A stretch of 64,000 nucleotides of DNA from the NCBI GenBank assembly GCA_963707275.1, contig CAVPPH010000003.1, forward strand, positions 434,001 to 498,000. The letters are read 5' to 3'. The stretch is from JACKBK01 sp963707275. Lineage in GTDB: Bacteria; Chloroflexota; Anaerolineae; JAAEKA01. Position numbers and translations under genes: made by a program. Position 1 is the stretch's first letter. Each line of letters starts with the position of its first letter. Positions 28,766-37,395 of the stretch are shown piece by piece. The notes beneath the pieces were generated by a model. The model was not told the DNA's origin, did no database searches, and worked only from the letters and a program-made list of their open reading frames with translations.

Positions 28766-29274
28766 GAGGAGGACGTCCTCCCGGCCAGCGCGCGAATCGC
28801 GTCCAGGTGCTCCTCGTAATGGCCGAAAGTGTTGCCTTCGATCCACCTGAGCACCGGCCGCGTCTCAGGGTCGTCTGCGTACATCTGCCGCATGAGCGAC
28901 TCGAACGGCAAGCTTGCCAGGTAATCCACCACCTGCCGATGAACGGAGCGGGTGCTGTCCATCACATCCTCCAGTGAGCGGTCACGGTTGTTGGAGAACA
29001 ACGCCGCGTTTATCTCGTCGTAGTGAGCAGCGGCGGTGGCTTCGTCCAACCCCATGGCCTCGCCGGCTGGCCGGCCCTGCAGGTAGTGCAGCATCATGTA
29101 GCGTTCCCAAGCGGTCAGATGCGCCAGGTTGTCCTTGATCGACCAGCCGCCCGCGTCAGGTATCTCCATCTGCGCGGGCGTCAGGCCGTCGATGACTGTC
29201 CACAGATCGTCCCAACCGCTCTGAATGCGCTCCAGCAGTTCAGAAGTACTACCGGGATATGTCTCGTTTTCCAA
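28762..29274 (-). CDS. DinB/ClbS-like four-helix protein
   Basis: 170 residues. The N-terminal helices contain LLERIQSGWDDLWTVIDGLT and GGWSIKDNLAHLTAWERYM, the signature of the DinB/DfsB-like fold with metal-ligand histidines (H in LAHLTAW, and GHYEEHLDAI at the C-terminus). Family members include thiol transferases and the colibactin self-protection protein ClbS. The actual role is not readable. Its stop overlaps the helicase start, so the pair is coupled, which hints at a DNA-damage link. Confidence 0.8.
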   Translation of the reverse strand: MENETYPGSTSELLERIQSGWDDLWTVIDGLTPAQMEIPDAGGWSIKDNLAHLTAWERYMMLHYLQGRPAGEAMGLDEATAAAHYDEINAALFSNNRDRSLEDVMDSTRSVHRQVVDYLASLPFESLMRQMYADDPETRPVLRWIEGNTFGHYEEHLDAIRALAGRTSSS

Positions 29275-29356
29275 CGGTATTCATTCCTTCCAGAAAACTA
29301 CACAGCTTTCACTGGCTAGGTCACTGCCGGGGCGGCGGGAGTCTAATGCTCGTAAA

Positions 29357-29388
29357 GCGCGGATTCCTGCTTCCGCGGGAATGACGAC
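29357..29388. repeat. Short palindromic repeat GCGGATTCCTGC...CCGCGGGAATGACG
   Basis: The CGCGGATTCC and TCCGCGGGAATGACG parts form a small hairpin that resembles a widely spread bacterial intergenic repeat. It lies 14 bases from the oxidoreductase stop and may end that transcript. Confidence 0.5.
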
Positions 29389-29401
29389 GGGCTATGGTGT
29401 A

Positions 29402-30376
29402 TCAATCGCCCGGTAGCAGGAGCAGCTTGCCAGCGGTCTGGCGGCCTTCCAGCAGCCGGTGCGCCTCGGCTGCCTCGCTCAGCGGCAAGGTGCGGTCGAT
29501 GCGTACCGACAGCTCGCCGCCCGCGGCCCAGATGAACACGTCGCCGGCCCGGCTGATCAGCTCGCGGCGATCCTGCATGTAGTGGCCGAGAGTGGGGCGG
29601 GTGACGAACAACGATCCCTTCTGGTTCAGCACCTGCAAATCGACCGGCGGCACCGGTCCGCTGGACTGCCCAAACAGCGCCAGCAAGCCGCGCGGCCGCA
29701 GGCAACTCAGGCTCTTGTCGAAGGTGGTCACACCCACCGAGTTGTAGACCACGTCCACGCCGCGGCCGCCAGTCAGCCGCTTGATCTCGTCTTCGAAATC
29801 GACCTCGCGGTAAAGAATAACCTCGTCTGCGCCTGCCTGACGTGCCAGTTTCGCTTTTGTTTCCGTGCCCACCGTGCCGTAGACCGTTGCGCCGCAGCGT
29901 TTGGCGACCTGCACCAACAGCAGCCCGACGCCGCCAGCGGCCGCGTGGACCAACGCCGTGTCGCCCGGCTTGAGGGGAAAGGTGCTGATGGCCAGATAAT
30001 GGGCCGTCATCCCCTGGAGGATCAACGCCGCGGCTGCCTGGGTGGTGACGTTTGCCGGGATCGGCACCAGCTTGTCGGCGGGCACGACCGCATACTCGGC
30101 ATACGCGCCGCGCGCCATGCACCAGGCGACGCGGTCGCCTGGTTTGACCAGCGCGACGCCAGGCGCGGTCTGCTCCACCACGCCCGCGCCTTCCATACCC
30201 AACGTGAAGGGGGCCGGCAGCGGATAGAGCCCCTTGCGGTGATAGGTGTCGATATAGTTGACGCCGGCGGCTTCGACTTTGACCAGGACTTCGCCCGGCC
30301 CCGGCTCAGGCAGCGCGACTTCTTCGTAAACGAGGGCCTCAGGCCCGCCGCATTGGTGGACACGAACTGCTTTCAT
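29402..30376 (-). CDS. NADPH:quinone oxidoreductase (zinc-free MDR)
   Basis: 324 residues starting at MKAVRVHQCGGPEALVYEEV, the canonical quinone-reductase N-terminus. It has VNYIDTYHRKGLYP, the NADPH loop VHAAAGGVGLLLVQVAK (about 145-160) and GGRGVDVVYNSVGVTTFDKS. No zinc-binding cysteine cluster is present, unlike the gene at 1550. It reduces quinones or enones with NADPH. It is divergent from fabF across a 190-base spacer. Confidence 0.88.
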   Translation of the reverse strand: MKAVRVHQCGGPEALVYEEVALPEPGPGEVLVKVEAAGVNYIDTYHRKGLYPLPAPFTLGMEGAGVVEQTAPGVALVKPGDRVAWCMARGAYAEYAVVPADKLVPIPANVTTQAAAALILQGMTAHYLAISTFPLKPGDTALVHAAAGGVGLLLVQVAKRCGATVYGTVGTETKAKLARQAGADEVILYREVDFEDEIKRLTGGRGVDVVYNSVGVTTFDKSLSCLRPRGLLALFGQSSGPVPPVDLQVLNQKGSLFVTRPTLGHYMQDRRELISRAGDVFIWAAGGELSVRIDRTLPLSEAAEAHRLLEGRQTAGKLLLLPGD

Positions 30377-30470
30377 GGCATGGTTCTCCGGCTGCTTGGG
30401 TAACTGCGCGCCTGCCATTGTACCTGAAAGCAGGAAGCGGGCCAAAAGCGCACCGGCCAATCCGTATCTT

Positions 30471-30498
30471 TTGTGCACACCTTGTGTTGTCGTATAAT
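30471..30498 (+). promoter_or_regulatory. Promoter of the FabF-KAS III genes
   Basis: TTGTGC (30471-30476), 16 bases, perfect TATAAT (30493-30498). The leader is about 60 bases, ending in a GGAGG site at 30553-30557. Confidence 0.65.
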
Positions 30499-30566
30499 GC
30501 AGCCGCTGCTGCTGGCAATGATGCTATCGTGGGCTGCGGCGCATTTTCTATTGGAGGCAAGCAATT

Positions 30567-31823
30567 ATGGCTTTTGAGCAAAGACGAGTAGTCGTCACAG
30601 GCATGGGCGCAGTTTCGCCGGTGGGCAACGACCCGGACGCGATGTGGAGCAACCTGATCGCCGGGAAAAGTGGCATCGGCCCGATCACATTGTTTGACGC
30701 CAGCAATTATAACGTGCGTTTCGCCGGCGAAGTTAAGGATTTCGACGCAAAAGATTACATGGAACACCGCGAGATCCGCAGATCCGACCGGTACACCCAT
30801 TTCGCCACGGCTGCAACCATTCAGGCCATGCAGCAGGCGAACCTGCGCATGGAAGACGAAAACCCGCGGCGCGTCGGCATGGTCATCGGCACAGGCGTCG
30901 GCGGCATCAGAACACTGTTGGATGGATACACAACCCTGCAGACCCGCGGCCAGCGGCGCATCAGCGCGTTCGCCGTGCCGGCCATGCTGGCCAACTCAGC
31001 CTCCGGTCAAGTGGCTATCAACATTGGCGCGCGCGGCCCCAACCTCTGTCCGGTCCTGGCCTGCGCCACCGGCACGGCATCAATCGGTGAGGGGTTCGCG
31101 CTCATTCGCCGCGGCGTGGCCGATGTGGTGATCGCCGGCGGCGCGGAGGCGGGCATTGTCGATTTTTCGCTGGCCGGCTTCGATGTTATGGGTGCGCTCT
31201 CGCGCAACAACGACGAGCCTGAGCGGGCCAGCCGGCCCTTTGACGCGGCGCGCGACGGGTTCGTGATGGGCGAAGGCAGCGGCATCCTGGTGCTGGAGAG
31301 CCTGGAACACGCTCAGGCACGCGGCGCGAACATCCTCGGTGAAATCATGGGCTATGGTCTGACCGCTGACGCCTACCACGCCACCGCGCCGCGTGAGGAC
31401 GGCCTCGGCGCGTACGAAGCGATGGATATGGCTGTGATCGAAGCGGGCATCGACCCGGGCGACATCGACTACGTCAACGCCCACGCCACCAGCACCGTGC
31501 TCGGCGATCTGGGCGAGACACGCGCGCTCAAGCGACTGCTGGGCGAGCACGCCTATTCGACGCCGATCAGCTCGACCAAGTCGATGATGGGCCACCTGCT
31601 GGGCGCAGCCGGCGCGGTCGAGGCCGTCGTTTGCCTCAAAGCCATCGAGCATGGTGTGATCCCGCCGACTATCAACTATCAGACCCCTGATCCGGAGCTT
31701 GATCTGGACTGTGTGCCCAACGTGGCGCGCCCGGCGACCATCGACATCGCGCTGACCAACTCCTTTGGGTTCGGCGGCCACAACGCGTCTCTCGTCATCG
31801 GCCGATATGTGAACGGAGTATAG
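30567..31823 (+). CDS. fabF: 3-oxoacyl-ACP synthase II (KAS II)
   Basis: 418 residues, the normal length. It is a condensing enzyme of fatty acid elongation. The triad is visible: Cys in PVLACATGTASIGEG (about 170), His in NAHATSTVLGD (about 308) and His in SSTKSMMGHLLGAAG (about 345). A GFGGHNASLV end completes the thiolase fold. A strong ribosome site precedes ATG 30567. It heads a two-gene unit with a KAS III-like synthase 58 bases downstream. No acpP, fabD or fabG is nearby. Confidence 0.93.
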   Translation: MAFEQRRVVVTGMGAVSPVGNDPDAMWSNLIAGKSGIGPITLFDASNYNVRFAGEVKDFDAKDYMEHREIRRSDRYTHFATAATIQAMQQANLRMEDENPRRVGMVIGTGVGGIRTLLDGYTTLQTRGQRRISAFAVPAMLANSASGQVAINIGARGPNLCPVLACATGTASIGEGFALIRRGVADVVIAGGAEAGIVDFSLAGFDVMGALSRNNDEPERASRPFDAARDGFVMGEGSGILVLESLEHAQARGANILGEIMGYGLTADAYHATAPREDGLGAYEAMDMAVIEAGIDPGDIDYVNAHATSTVLGDLGETRALKRLLGEHAYSTPISSTKSMMGHLLGAAGAVEAVVCLKAIEHGVIPPTINYQTPDPELDLDCVPNVARPATIDIALTNSFGFGGHNASLVIGRYVNGV

Positions 31824-31881
31824 GCAGAGCGGAGGTTGAGCGCACCAACAGGTTCGAACGGATTGTATAAGGACTAGCGAG

Positions 31882-33149
31882 ATGAGCAACACCCCGAAAT
31901 CTGCCAGACCACAACGGGCATCCCTAAACGGGACGGCTGGCGCTCAACGATACGCCCAGATCATTGGTTGGGGCATGGCAGTACCCGATCGCATCGTCAC
32001 CAACGACGATCTGTCGCGCATCGTTGAGACTACTGACGAGTGGATCCGCAGCCGCACCGGCATCGCGGCAGCGGCGCATCGTTTCCAACCCCAGCGAGAC
32101 GACGGCGACTCTGGCCACTCAGGCAGCGCGCGAGGCGTTGCGGGTCACCGGACTGCCGCCCAGCGCGCTGGACATGGTGATCTGCGCGACCTCTTCGCCT
32201 GAATACATCTTTCCTGCGACAGCTAGTCTGGTGCAGAATGCTTTGGGCGCGCCGCACGCCGGCGCGTTCGACCTCGAGCGCGGCATGCTCAGGATTTGTC
32301 TACGCCCTGGCCATGGCGCGCGGCATGATCGCGGCGGGCGATGCTGACTACGTCATGGTGGTCGGCTCGGAGACGCTGTCGCGATTCGTCGACTGGACCG
32401 ACCGAGGTACCTGCATTCTCTTCGGCGACGGCGCGGGGGCGGTGCTGTTGGCTGCCAGCGACGAACCGGGCGGCATCATGAGCGTCGTGTTAGGGTCGGA
32501 CGGCTCCGGCGCCGACCTGTTGATCGTCCCGGCGGGCGGCAGCGCCAACCCGGCGACGCTGGAGACCGTGGCCACCGGCCAGCACACCATGAAGATGGAC
32601 GGCAAGGCGGTCTTCCGCTTTGCCACGCAAGCCATGGCCGACGGCACGCGCGACGCGGTCGCGCGCGCCGGGCTGACGCTGGACGAGATCGATCTGGTGA
32701 TACCTCACCAGGCCAACTCGCGCATCATCCAGTCGTCGGTGATCAAACAGTTGAAGATTCCTGCCGAAAAGGTATTCGTCAACGTCGAACGCTACGGCAA
32801 CACGTCCACCGCGTCGATCCCCATCGCACTGTGCGAGGCCATCGAAGCTGGCCGAGTGCGCCCCGGCCAGAACATCGTCTTCGTTGGCTTCGGCGCCGGG
32901 CTGACCTGGGCGGCCACCGCCATCAAGTGGTGCGCGCCGGTCAAGAAGCCGCCGTATCCATGGTGGACGGTGGCGCAGCAGGAAGCCGGGCTGCAACTGG
33001 CTGGCGCGCGCTCAAGCTGGCGCAAGGCTGCGCGGCGGGTGTATTCGGGCACGCTGGGACCCGCCGAAGCGCCAACCTTCCGCGGCCGCCTGCGCGCCAG
33101 CATCGACGCCGGCCGCGAGACATGGGAAGCGCGTAAGGATAAGGAGTAA
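31882..33149 (+). CDS. 3-oxoacyl-ACP synthase III-like (FabH/HMGS fold), two frameshifts
   Basis: About 421 residues when read across two breaks. WGMAVPDRIVTNDDLSRIVE and TTDEWIRSRTGI open it. The catalytic Cys lies in SAACSGFVYALA, read after the second break. The His is in VIPHQANSRIIQS and the Asn in NVERYGNTSTASIPIAL. Breaks at about 32061-32078 and 32273-32276 each need one base removed. The usual FabH end GFGAGLTWAATAIKW is followed by about 65 extra basic residues with PPYPWWTV and TFRGRLRASIDAGRE. It would start fatty acid chains from acyl-CoA. Confidence 0.78.
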
Positions 33150-33175
33150 CGGGGGGCGAGGGGCGGGTCTTGTTG

Positions 33176-33326
33176 CATATTGCGTGTTGCGTATTGCGTA
33201 GCGAGACAACGTTGCGCGGCACGTTTGTCGAAGGCTTAGATCGTGAAGACTGAAAACACAAGCGTGCGGTTGCTCACACCACTGTGGACTAGCTGTCCGG
33301 ATACGCAATACGCAACACGCAACATA
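33176..33326. repeat. Inverted repeat with 25-base arms, TTGCGTGTTGCGTATTGCG
   Basis: Arms at 33176-33200 and 33302-33326 are near-perfect complements built of TGCGTGT/TGCGTAT units. About 100 bases of unique sequence lie between. It sits between the 3' ends of two convergent genes, so it may fold in both transcripts and end transcription, or be a small mobile palindrome. Confidence 0.6.
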
Positions 33327-33330
33327 CCGC

Positions 33331-34768
33331 CTACCCCCAGCGCAACCCTCGCGGATAGTGGTTCTTGATCGTCGAACCGACACGTTTGCCCCAGCCCAGC
33401 GGAAAGCCGGCCACTGTCACCAACAGCCAGCCAGTCGGTCCATCCACCGGCAGCGTCTCTCCCCGCAGATACCTCGCCACCAGCTCGCTGCCAGCCGGCT
33501 CGTCCAGCCGGTTGGCGACCTGTTCGCTGGACAACGCAATCGCCAGCGTGTGGCTCGGCTCAAAACGCCCCTTGCGCAGCGTTCCCAGATGCCATCCGGG
33601 CCGCACTGTACGCAGTCCGGACGTGTCGGGCGCATCATCGGTCAGCGCCAGCAACTCGGCGGTGTGCTCGTCGCGCACATGCAGCGTCAACCGCTGTGGC
33701 AGCGGCAGATCGATCAGCGGCTCCCAGAACGCATCGACCGCCTGCCAGTCAGCTTTGGAAAGCTGCACAGCGTTGGCCGGCTGCCAGGCCAGCGGAGCGT
33801 CATCCCCGGCCCGCTGTAAGACGGCGATAAAATGCCCTTCAGCCTGCGCCTTATGCGGCCACAGGCGCACCGTGGACGCCAGTAAGTTGGGCGATCTTCC
33901 GTCCGCCGCCGCGCTGGTCTCACCCACAGTCGCGGGCCACTCAGCCCAATCAGACCGGCCGGCAGCGAAGCCGGGCAGCCAGCGCGGCTCAACCAGTTCG
34001 AAATCGGGGTGGGACTGGAGAAAACGCCAGATCACCCCTTCGTTCTCCTCCGGCGCGAAGGTGCAGGTGGCGTATGCCAGCCGCCCGCCGGGCCGGACAA
34101 GCTGCGCCGCCGAGTTCGAGGATGCCGGTCTGGCGCAACGCGCAGCCCTGCACATGCGCCTCGCTCCAGTAGGTGCGCGCGTCGTCGTTCTTACGAAACA
34201 TCCCCTCGCCTGAACAGGGCGCATCCACCAGCACCCGGTCGAAGCCGCCCGGCCAGCGCTGCGCCAGCCGCTCCGGCGTTTCGTTCAACACGACCGCGTT
34301 GCGCGCGCCCCAGCGTTCCAGGGTACGGCGCAGCACCTCGGCACGGCCGCGGTCGATCTCGTTGGCGACCAGCAGCCCCTGCCCGGCCAGCAGACTGGCC
34401 ATGTGAGTTGTCTTGCCGCCGGGCGAGGCGCACAGGTCCAGCACCCGTTGCCCAGGCTGGGGCGCCAGCAGGGTCGCCACCGCCATGGTGCTGGGATCCT
34501 GGATATAATAGAGGCCCGCATCGTGGAAGGGATGGGTACCGGCGTTGGCTTTGCGATCGAGAAAGAAGCCCTGCTCGCACCACGGGATCGGCGTCAGCGG
34601 CCACGGGCTGCGCGCGGCGAAATCTGCGACACTGATCTTGAGCGTGTTAATGCGGATGGCGGGCACCGGCGCCTGGTTGAGCGCCGCCATGAACGTCACA
34701 AACTCCTCGTCCAGCAGCGCGGCCATGCGCGCCAGAAACGTCAGCGGCAGCGCGGTTTCACGTCCCAT
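33331..34768 (-). CDS. NOL1/NOP2/Sun rRNA m5C methyltransferase, RsmF-like (frameshifted)
   Basis: About 478 residues after repair. It methylates cytosine in rRNA using SAM. SAM motif I is VLDLCASPGGKTTHMASLL. The two catalytic cysteines are in VDAPCSGEGMF (motif IV) and YATCTFAPEENE (motif VI). A C-terminal RNA-binding/PUA-like part ends LLVTVAGFPLGWGKRVGSTI and KNHYPRGLRW, as in RsmF. The frame breaks at 34101-34117: GILELGGAACPA becomes GILELAAQLVRPGGRLAYAT. Its start overlaps the end of the dehydroquinase gene by 11 bases. Confidence 0.83.
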
Positions 34769-35732
34769 GAACCGGCTCCAATGCGACTGCCAGCAGCTCC
34801 GCCAGCGCGCAGGCGATGTCGGCTGGCGCGGACGACCACTGCTGCGCCGCTGGCGTCCAACAGCGCAGCCCGCTCGCGGCAGGCGTCAGGCAACCAGTCA
34901 GCGGCAGCAACTGCGCCAGCCGCGCCAGCGTTTGGTCAGTTTGTTCTCCCGGCGCGTGCTGCAAGGGGATGACGCGCGCGTTGAGTCCGCCGCTGGACAG
35001 CCAATCGTTGCCTGCCGTGACCGCGGGCGCGTCGTTGGCGCTGCTGGCCAGCCAGCCGATGATCTGCGTGGCCGGCGTGATCTCCCGCACGCGGTACACG
35101 TCGTTCATGGCTGCGAGGCTGATCTGACCGGGAGCGATGCGCTGCGCGCTGTCGTCAAGGGCTGCAAAGCTGAGCAGCGCGCCGGGATAGCAAAAGGCCA
35201 GCAGTCGGGTCGCCAGGCCGCAAGCGCCCATGGCGATGGCAACGATCGGCCCGGATGCATCCTGTAACAGTTCGAGGACAGGCACTATGTCGGCCAGCCG
35301 GTTTGCGTATCCAACGAGTTTGACGGCATCCGCGCCGGCCTCCCGGAGCGATTCCGCCTGACCAGACCGGACAGCGGACATGCCTTTGAAATCGTGGCGA
35401 GAGAGAATGACGCGGCTGCGCTGCCGGTTCAGGCTCGCAAGCTCGTCGGTCGCGTCCCACTCCAGATCGACATACTCAGCGCCGAGATCGGCCGCGGCGC
35501 GCAGAACGCGAAGCCGGTCGCTCTCGTTGCCTTGCCAGCGTCCGCCTTCGCGCGGCGGCCGGCAGGTGATAACCACCGGCAATGGGCGGGCTTCCAGCAA
35601 TCTGGTCAAGTCGAATTCGTGCATCAGATCCAGGCGCAGCTCGGCCAGATCAGCGGCGCGCGCGGCTTGATGAAGCGCAGCCAACGCGGCATCGGTGTCG
35701 GGAGCGGCAATGGAAACTGCGAGGAAGGTCAT
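34758..35732 (-). CDS. aroD: Type I 3-dehydroquinate dehydratase fused to a decayed AroE-like N-domain
   Basis: 324 residues. Residues 1-215 are a type I dehydroquinase of the shikimate pathway: AELRLDLMHEFD, EYVDLEWD, His113 in ILSRHDFKG and the Schiff-base Lys138 in DAVKLVGYANRLAD. After ITPATQIIGW (about 225) the last 100 residues resemble a shikimate dehydrogenase substrate domain. The pattern IIGW..., then GLNARVIPLQHAPGE and LPLTGCLTPA is kept, but the SLSP, shikimate lysine and NADP parts are missing. ATG 35732 was chosen because upstream sequence is promoter-like. It overlaps the rRNA methyltransferase gene. Confidence 0.75.
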   Translation of the reverse strand: MTFLAVSIAAPDTDAALAALHQAARAADLAELRLDLMHEFDLTRLLEARPLPVVITCRPPREGGRWQGNESDRLRVLRAAADLGAEYVDLEWDATDELASLNRQRSRVILSRHDFKGMSAVRSGQAESLREAGADAVKLVGYANRLADIVPVLELLQDASGPIVAIAMGACGLATRLLAFCYPGALLSFAALDDSAQRIAPGQISLAAMNDVYRVREITPATQIIGWLASSANDAPAVTAGNDWLSSGGLNARVIPLQHAPGEQTDQTLARLAQLLPLTGCLTPAASGLRCWTPAAQQWSSAPADIACALAELLAVALEPVHGT

Positions 35733-35828
35733 GATGCATCGAATTGTACTTGATCTGGCAGGCTGCGCCAAGCGACCAGCAGCGGCAGTGTAGGGTTTGT
35801 TCCATTGTGCACACGATTCGTGCCTTCT

Positions 35829-35857
35829 TTGCCGACGGCCCGTAGTTGGGCTATACT
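35829..35857 (+). promoter_or_regulatory. Promoter of the cytochrome P450 gene
   Basis: TTGCCG (35829-35834), 17 bases, TATACT (35852-35857). The start codon with its GGAG site follows about 50 bases later. Confidence 0.6.
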
Positions 35858-35908
35858 GATTTGTGAAATTTGTACAGCACCTTTGCCAAAATGAAAACGG
35901 AGCAAGCG

Positions 35909-37288
35909 ATGAGCAAAACACCGACCTCCACGGCGACAACAAAGAGACTGGCACCCGGACCCCAAGGGAATCTTCTGTTGAGCAGCCTCTTTGGTTCCAA
36001 AGACGGCGGCGCCCTTGCGTGGTATATGGACCTCTGGCGACAGTACGGCGATCTGGTCAGGGTGAAAATGGGACCGATGGTGATGCACCAGATCGTGCAT
36101 CCGGACCACGTCCGCCACGTGCTGGTGGAAAATGTTGACAACTACCCCAAGGGCTTCAGCCACGACAAGCTGCGCATCGCCCTCGGCAACGGTCTGCTGA
36201 CCAGCGGCGGCCAGCTTTGGAAGTATCAGCGCAAGCTGATGCAGCCCACCTACACACCGAAAGGGGTTGCCCAGTTCGCCGATATCATGGTGGACTCCGC
36301 CGATCAGATGTTGGCGCGCTGGCGATTGCTGACAGGCCGCGACACGACGCTCGTCGCCAACCAGGAGATGATGCGTCTGGCCATGAGTGTGATCTCGCGC
36401 TCGATGTTCGGTATTGACATCAGCGAGGATTTCCAGGACGCCGGCCAGGCGTTGATGGACATTCTGGAGTTCGCGTCTGCCCGCAGCACATCGTTCATCG
36501 ATCCGCCGCTGTACGTTCCCACCCCCATGAACCGGCGTTTCAAGCACGCTCTCGAGACTATCGACAGCTTCCTGTACGGCATCATCCGTGAGCGGCAGCA
36601 TCAGGAACCGGGCGACGACCTGCTGTCGCTGCTGATGACGGCCAGAGACCAGGAGACGGGCGCTGTGATGGACGAGAAGCAACTGCGCGACGAGGTGCTG
36701 ATCACCTTTTTCGCCGGTCACGAGACCACAGCCCAGTTGCTGACCTGGACGTGGTACCTGCTGTCCAAATCGCCGCACGTGGAAGAAAAGCTGCACGCCG
36801 AGGTTGACACGGTGCTCAACGGCCGCAAGCCGACTCTGGACGACATGCCAAACCTGGTCTACACCCGCCAGATACTGGACGAGACCTTGCGCCTCTATTC
36901 GCCGGTGGCGATCACAGCCCGCGACCCGCTGGCCGATGACGAGATCGCCGGCCGCCTGATCCCGGCCGGGTCGATGATCACGATAACGCCGTTCATCACC
37001 CACCGGCACCCGGAGTTCTGGGATAACCCCGAGGGCTTCATGCCTGAACGCTTTGAGCCGGCTGAGGTCAAGAAGCGGCCGCGCTACGCCTACTATCCCT
37101 TCGGCGCCGGCCCGCGCATCTGCATCGGCCAGTACTTCGCGCTGATGGAGGCGGTCCTGGTGCTGGCCGAGGTGTCACAGTACTATCGCCTGAAGCTGAT
37201 TCCGGGCCTATGGGTCGAGCCAGAGTTCATGGGCACCCTGCGCCCCTCGCGCGATGTGTTGATGACGTTGCAGGAACGGCACGCGTAG
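35909..37288 (+). CDS. Cytochrome P450
   Basis: 459 residues, soluble. The I-helix oxygen motif is FFAGHETTAQLL (about 268-279). The K-helix ExxR is DETLRLYSPV. The haem-thiolate loop is YYPFGAGPRICIGQYFALME (about 397-416) with the proximal cysteine. The proline-rich start LAPGPQGN lacks a membrane anchor. It resembles fatty-acid/terpene hydroxylases of the CYP102/CYP110-like group, but the substrate is unknown. ATG 35909 was chosen because GGAG stands at a good distance. No ferredoxin or reductase gene is adjacent. Confidence 0.92.
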   Translation: MSKTPTSTATTKRLAPGPQGNLLLSSLFGSKDGGALAWYMDLWRQYGDLVRVKMGPMVMHQIVHPDHVRHVLVENVDNYPKGFSHDKLRIALGNGLLTSGGQLWKYQRKLMQPTYTPKGVAQFADIMVDSADQMLARWRLLTGRDTTLVANQEMMRLAMSVISRSMFGIDISEDFQDAGQALMDILEFASARSTSFIDPPLYVPTPMNRRFKHALETIDSFLYGIIRERQHQEPGDDLLSLLMTARDQETGAVMDEKQLRDEVLITFFAGHETTAQLLTWTWYLLSKSPHVEEKLHAEVDTVLNGRKPTLDDMPNLVYTRQILDETLRLYSPVAITARDPLADDEIAGRLIPAGSMITITPFITHRHPEFWDNPEGFMPERFEPAEVKKRPRYAYYPFGAGPRICIGQYFALMEAVLVLAEVSQYYRLKLIPGLWVEPEFMGTLRPSRDVLMTLQERHA

Positions 37289-37322
37289 GGGGCGCCAGAC
37301 CCTTCTCCCTGATTTCTCAACC

Positions 37323-37357
37323 AAGCGCCAGCGCTGTAAAATGCACTGGCGCTTTTT
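37323..37357 (+). terminator. Rho-independent terminator after the P450 gene
   Basis: AAGCGCCAG (37323-37331) pairs with CTGGCGCTT (37346-37354) around a 14-base loop, followed by a short U-run. It lies 35 bases after the P450 stop. Confidence 0.75.
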
Positions 37358-37395
37358 CGTTCTTACTGTTTGCCCATTCACTACGGAGGTGCCTG

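Noticed and set aside
35729..37009. Minus-strand open frame of 426 codons
   Set aside because: It is antisense to the cytochrome P450, which has all haem and oxygen-binding motifs. The translation is His/Gln-rich.
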